Source: an uncultured Bacilli bacterium (GTDB lineage Bacteria; Bacillota_I; Bacilli_A; RF39; UBA660). From it: DNA of 7,127 bases. Both the position numbers and the translations under genes were made by a program. The stretch spans positions 1 through 7,127 of the forward strand of contig CANQOE010000061.1 of assembly GCA_947625315.1 (NCBI GenBank), in the 5' to 3' direction. Of this stretch, positions 4,175-7,127 are shown piece after piece. The first letter of the stretch is position 1; every line of letters starts with the position of its first letter. Under the pieces are notes generated by a model. It worked only from the letters and a program-made list of their open reading frames with translations. It made no database searches and was not told where the DNA came from.

Positions 4175-6490
4175 ATGAAAATATTAAAGAAAATACTCGT
4201 AGTTTTATTAGTCTTTTTTAGTATGATTATAACTAGTAAAGCTACAACTAATACGATTAAAAAGGGTGAAGTAATTCCTGATGTTTGGACGAAAATTGAA
4301 ACACCTAAATATAATTATCGTAGTCGAATGTATCAATTAACAAATGCCACGACAAATGAACTAGTTTATTGTATAGAGCCAGGTAAGCCTTTAGACGGCG
4401 AAGAATATACAGTATATAATAGTTTAAGTGATTTAGACTTAGATTTGACTACGGATGTTTGGAATTATTTACAAAAAATAGCTTATTTTGGATATGGTTA
4501 TAAAGACCATACGGATATAAAATGGTATGTTGCTACCCAAATGTTAATATGGAATTATGTTTTACAAGATACCGGACGAGTATATTTTGTTGATGATGAT
4601 TTTCAAGAAGTTTATTTATATCAAGAGGAACAAGATGCCATTATGGCTGAAGTTAATAATATGAATATAATTCCTTCATTTGCTTTTAGTTATGTTGATA
4701 CTCCTACTCATGAATTAAGAGCCAATACGGATTTAGTTTTAGAAGATAAAAATAAAGTTTTACATTTATTTGAAGCTGAACCCAATAACTTATTGGCAAC
4801 CGCTCGAGTTGAAGGCGATACTTTAATATATAATCAAGAAACTTGTGGAGGTAATATTTTAGTTTCAATGTCGCGCAAATTTAATGATGTTGGTAAAACA
4901 CCTAAAATATATTATAATAAAAATGGGCAGACATTAATGGGAAGAGGAAATATTTCCTCAGTCACGGCTTTTATTTTGGTAAAAGGAATAATTCCGGATG
5001 TTAAATTATCTAAAAAGAGCAATGAAGAAACATCTTTATCTTTAAAGGGGGCAGTTTTTGGTTTATATTCCGCGGATAATGATCAATTAATTCAAAAATA
5101 TACTACTAATGATAAAGGCGAGATAGTTATCCATAATTTAATAGGTTCTTATTATTTCCAAGAATTAGAAGCCCCTTTTGGCTTTAAATTAAGTGATGAG
5201 AAGTATTATTTTTCGCTTAATACTCGTAGCTATGAAGATATTATTGTCGAAGCCCAAAATGAAGTAATTAAGAAAAAGGTTGTTTTAGAAAAATATTTAG
5301 CTTATCAAGATGGAAGTATGCAACTAGAAAGCAATGCCGAATTTGAATTATTAAAAGATGGTAAAGTAATTCAAAATTTAACAACTGATAAATATGGAAA
5401 AATTACGATGGAACTTGAATGTGGTGATTATATTCTCCATCAAGTTAAAGGCACTCCAGGATTTAATTTTGCCGAAGATATTGAATTAATTATAAGAGAT
5501 GATAATCCCGAAAATAGGGTAATTCATAATGACCAAATTACCGGAAGTTTAGTTATTCAAAAGCTTGATGGTGAATCTTTAGAGTTAATTGAAGAACCAG
5601 CTTTATTTAAACTAAAAAAGCAAGACACTGGAGAATATTTAGTTTTAAATGGCGAAGATACTTTTGCAACGAAAGATGGGGGTTTAACTTTAAATGATAT
5701 TCCTTATGGAACGTATTTATTGAAGGAAGTTTTAGCTCCTTTAGGGTATTTAGCAAGTGATCAAGAATATATCGTGGAAATAAAAGAAGATAAACAAGTT
5801 ATTACTATCGATGTTTTAAATACCAAAATTAAAAAAGGTAGTATAGTAATCGAAAAGAAAGATAGTGAAAATTTCAACCCTTTAGAGGGCGCGGTTTTTC
5901 AAGTATATGATGAAAATAATAATTTAATTTATGAAGGAGTTACAGACAGCCAAGGAAAAATTGTTTTGGAAGACTTAGATTTAGGAATATATATCATAAA
6001 AGAAATTGCTCCTCCCCAAGATTATATTGCTACTCCTAAAGAGTATGTCGTGGAGCTTGTTGAAGATAAAGAAACAGTGGTTTTAGAAGTTGAAAATACC
6101 AAAATTAAAAAAGGTAGTTTAGTAATAGTAAAAACCGATAGTGTTTCTAATCTCCCTTTAGAGGGTGTTGATTTTCAAGTATTTGATGAAAATAATGAGG
6201 TTATCTATGAAGGAAAAACCGATGCTTTAGGACAAATAGTTATTGAAGATCTCCAACCGGGTTTATATACGATTAAAGAAATTTTAGCTTTAGAAGGTTA
6301 TATTTTAGATGAAGAAGAAATAATCGTGGAAATTAAAGAAGATACTAAAAGTACAGTTGAAATTACAAATCGCCAAAAAATCGTATCACCGGCCACAGGA
6401 ACAAAGGAAGCTATTGGAGCTTTTACTTTAAGTGGAATAATGTTATTCATTGGTTCTTTAATTTGTAATCATGGCTCTAAAAAGTCTTAA
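4175..6490 (+). CDS. Sortase-anchored thioester adhesin with five CnaB/SpaA-type repeats
   Basis: A 771-residue surface protein. In order: signal peptide (1 to about 23, cleavage probably after SKA); thioester domain (about 30-190) with Cys66 in VYCIEPG and Gln122 in ATQMLIWNY, the pair that forms the internal thioester in TED/TQXA adhesins; a beta-rich linker (190-272); five CnaB/SpaA-like domains beginning near 275, 367, 455, 552 and 644; and a sorting signal with SPATG (738-742), a hydrophobic stretch (747-763) and a basic tail. Isopeptide triads fit Lys280/Glu330/Asn362, Lys463/Glu518/Asn549, Lys561/Glu610/Asn641 and Lys653/Glu702/Asn732; domain 2 has Lys373 and Asn452 but Gln423. No pilin YPKN-type motif is seen, so a single wall-anchored fibril is more likely than a pilus backbone. 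The thioester probably bonds covalently to a host or mucus amine (inference). ATG at 4175 has GGAAGG ahead of it; the next gene is the sortase. Confidence 0.9.
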   Translation: MKILKKILVVLLVFFSMIITSKATTNTIKKGEVIPDVWTKIETPKYNYRSRMYQLTNATTNELVYCIEPGKPLDGEEYTVYNSLSDLDLDLTTDVWNYLQKIAYFGYGYKDHTDIKWYVATQMLIWNYVLQDTGRVYFVDDDFQEVYLYQEEQDAIMAEVNNMNIIPSFAFSYVDTPTHELRANTDLVLEDKNKVLHLFEAEPNNLLATARVEGDTLIYNQETCGGNILVSMSRKFNDVGKTPKIYYNKNGQTLMGRGNISSVTAFILVKGIIPDVKLSKKSNEETSLSLKGAVFGLYSADNDQLIQKYTTNDKGEIVIHNLIGSYYFQELEAPFGFKLSDEKYYFSLNTRSYEDIIVEAQNEVIKKKVVLEKYLAYQDGSMQLESNAEFELLKDGKVIQNLTTDKYGKITMELECGDYILHQVKGTPGFNFAEDIELIIRDDNPENRVIHNDQITGSLVIQKLDGESLELIEEPALFKLKKQDTGEYLVLNGEDTFATKDGGLTLNDIPYGTYLLKEVLAPLGYLASDQEYIVEIKEDKQVITIDVLNTKIKKGSIVIEKKDSENFNPLEGAVFQVYDENNNLIYEGVTDSQGKIVLEDLDLGIYIIKEIAPPQDYIATPKEYVVELVEDKETVVLEVENTKIKKGSLVIVKTDSVSNLPLEGVDFQVFDENNEVIYEGKTDALGQIVIEDLQPGLYTIKEILALEGYILDEEEIIVEIKEDTKSTVEITNRQKIVSPATGTKEAIGAFTLSGIMLFIGSLICNHGSKKS
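5818..6385 (+). repeat. Tandem CnaB domain repeat in the adhesin gene (276-base period)
   Basis: Domains 4 and 5 are offset by 276 bases (92 codons). A 25-base block beginning AAATACCAAAATT is identical at 5818-5842 and 6094-6118, encoding the NTKIKKGS linker, and 5881-5920 matches 6157-6196 at 35 of 40 bases. The repeat codes for protein and points to relatively recent duplication of a stalk domain. Confidence 0.75.
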
Positions 6491-7025
6491 AATTGGGGGT
6501 TATATCTTAATTATTTTGGGGTTATTTATTCCTTTAAGTTATGTAGGAGGTAATAAAGTAATGCAAGCTTTAAATACAAAAGAAGTCGAAAAAGCCCAAA
6601 CTCAAAATACTTACTATGGTATTTTAGAAATTCCTAAAATAAACTTTAAAAGACAATTTTATGCGATAGATAGTCCTCAAAATAATGTAAATAAAAATAT
6701 TAATCTTTTAAAGGGGAGCATAATGCCTAAGGAAGGTAATATAAGTAATATAATTATCGCGGGTCATTCCGGTTGGGGCTTAAAAGCTTTTTTTAAAGAT
6801 CTTTATAAATTAAAAGAAGGAGATATAGCTAAAGTATATTATAATAATTATCTATATACTTATTCTCTAATTGCTTTAGAAATTCAAGATAAAACTGGAG
6901 TTCTTTACTTAAAAAGTTATCCTCAAGATATGTTAACACTTATTACTTGTACGAAAAATAATGATAAGACGCAAGATATTTATTATGCCCAACTAATTAA
7001 TAAAGAAATAATTAATGTTTCTTAA
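6471..7025 (+). CDS. Sortase (transpeptidase), partner of the upstream adhesin
   Basis: A 184-residue membrane-bound sortase: one N-terminal helix (about 8-26), a short linker, then the sortase beta-barrel starting YYGILEIPKI (48-57). The catalytic His99 lies in IIAGHSG (95-101) and the nucleophile Cys160 in LTLITCTKN (155-163). At the position of the usual third catalytic residue, an Arg five residues before the Ala of the last strand (as in RKIFVA of Staphylococcus aureus SrtA), this protein has Gln168 in QDIYYA. The size and the NVNKNI / TCTKN motifs recall a family of small Firmicutes sortases; I cannot assign class A-F safely. The gene overlaps the adhesin by 20 bases and its ATG lacks a Shine-Dalgarno site, so translation is probably coupled. 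It should cleave the SPATG signal of the adhesin and join it to peptidoglycan, which is inferred from the pairing. Confidence 0.9.
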   Translation: MALKSLKIGGYILIILGLFIPLSYVGGNKVMQALNTKEVEKAQTQNTYYGILEIPKINFKRQFYAIDSPQNNVNKNINLLKGSIMPKEGNISNIIIAGHSGWGLKAFFKDLYKLKEGDIAKVYYNNYLYTYSLIALEIQDKTGVLYLKSYPQDMLTLITCTKNNDKTQDIYYAQLINKEIINVS

Positions 7026-7078
7026 TTGTCAATAGTTTTTTAAAAAATTACAGAAAAAAAGAGTAAATTAAATTAAAA

Positions 7079-7127
7079 AGAGAAACTTTATGAAATTTGT
7101 GAGCAAAAAATAACATAAAGTTTTTTT
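7079..7127 (+). terminator. Long-stem terminator after the adhesin-sortase pair
   Basis: AAACTTTATG (7083-7092) and CATAAAGTTT (7114-7123) are perfect 10-base complements, followed by T to the window end at 7127. The 21-base loop contains a smaller hairpin, TTTG/CAAA around TGAG (7096-7107). Flanking A/G-rich bases can extend the stem with G-U pairs. The opposite strand also ends in a T-rich run, so it may serve both directions. The rest of 7026-7078 is A-rich and shows no gene. Confidence 0.65.

Noticed and set aside
4175..6490. Adhesin as a polymerising pilus backbone
   Set aside because: No YPKN-like pilin motif was found, and only one structural subunit gene accompanies the sortase.
7004..7032. 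Minus-strand TTGACA at 7032-7027 as a promoter
   Set aside because: No -10 element at a fitting distance (ATTTCT at 17 bases) and it would fire backwards into the sortase gene with no gene to drive.
7035..7046. TTTTTTAAAAAA palindrome as a terminator
   Set aside because: It has no loop and no G-C pair, so it cannot form a stable hairpin; the structure at 7083-7123 is a much better candidate.
1..7127. Use of TGA as tryptophan (mycoplasma code)
   Set aside because: All tryptophans in the recognised proteins are TGG, no gene has an in-frame TGA, and the genes reach normal family lengths under the standard bacterial code.

Overview
The window looks like the chromosome of a very AT-rich, low-GC Gram-positive bacterium. 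The best guess is an uncultured, host-associated member of the Bacilli or a Mollicutes-like relative. This rests on the extreme AT bias, Bacillus-type core proteins (a YtgP-like MurJ, TrmB, a Cse60-family protein), Shine-Dalgarno sites of the AGGTG/AAAGGAG type, and sortase-anchored surface proteins. Tryptophan is encoded by TGG throughout and no gene has an in-frame TGA, so nothing suggests the mycoplasma code.

Layout. Bases 1-1130 hold the 3' end of a large secreted or surface protein: one bacterial Ig-like module followed by a long cysteine-rich tail. Bases 1187-1357 encode a 56-residue Cse60-family protein, closed by a clear hairpin terminator. Bases 1451-3091 encode a 14-helix lipid II flippase of the MurJ/YtgP type. 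Only two bases further on, and convergent with it, lies a minus-strand gene (3094-3405) for a small Asn-rich coiled-coil protein; its terminator runs into the last codons of murJ. A 58-base divergent promoter region separates that gene from trmB (3464-4105), the tRNA m7G46 methyltransferase.

The most notable part is the two-gene module at 4175-7025. The first gene encodes a 771-residue wall-anchored adhesin: signal peptide, thioester domain with a Cys/Gln pair, five CnaB/SpaA-type beta-sandwich domains, and a C-terminal SPATG sorting signal. The second, overlapping it by 20 bases, encodes its probable dedicated sortase. A promoter with a perfect TTGACA -35 box lies across the end of trmB and would drive the pair; a long-stem terminator at the right edge closes it. 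The likely working model is a covalent attachment system: the thioester end binds a host or mucus target, the isopeptide-stiffened stalk projects it, and the sortase fixes it to peptidoglycan. Oddities are a Gln where sortases normally have the catalytic Arg, a non-canonical sorting motif, and one CnaB domain with Gln in place of the isopeptide Glu.

The window joins housekeeping envelope and tRNA genes to two surface-protein loci. No RNA genes, CRISPR arrays, insertion sequences or phage genes were recognised.
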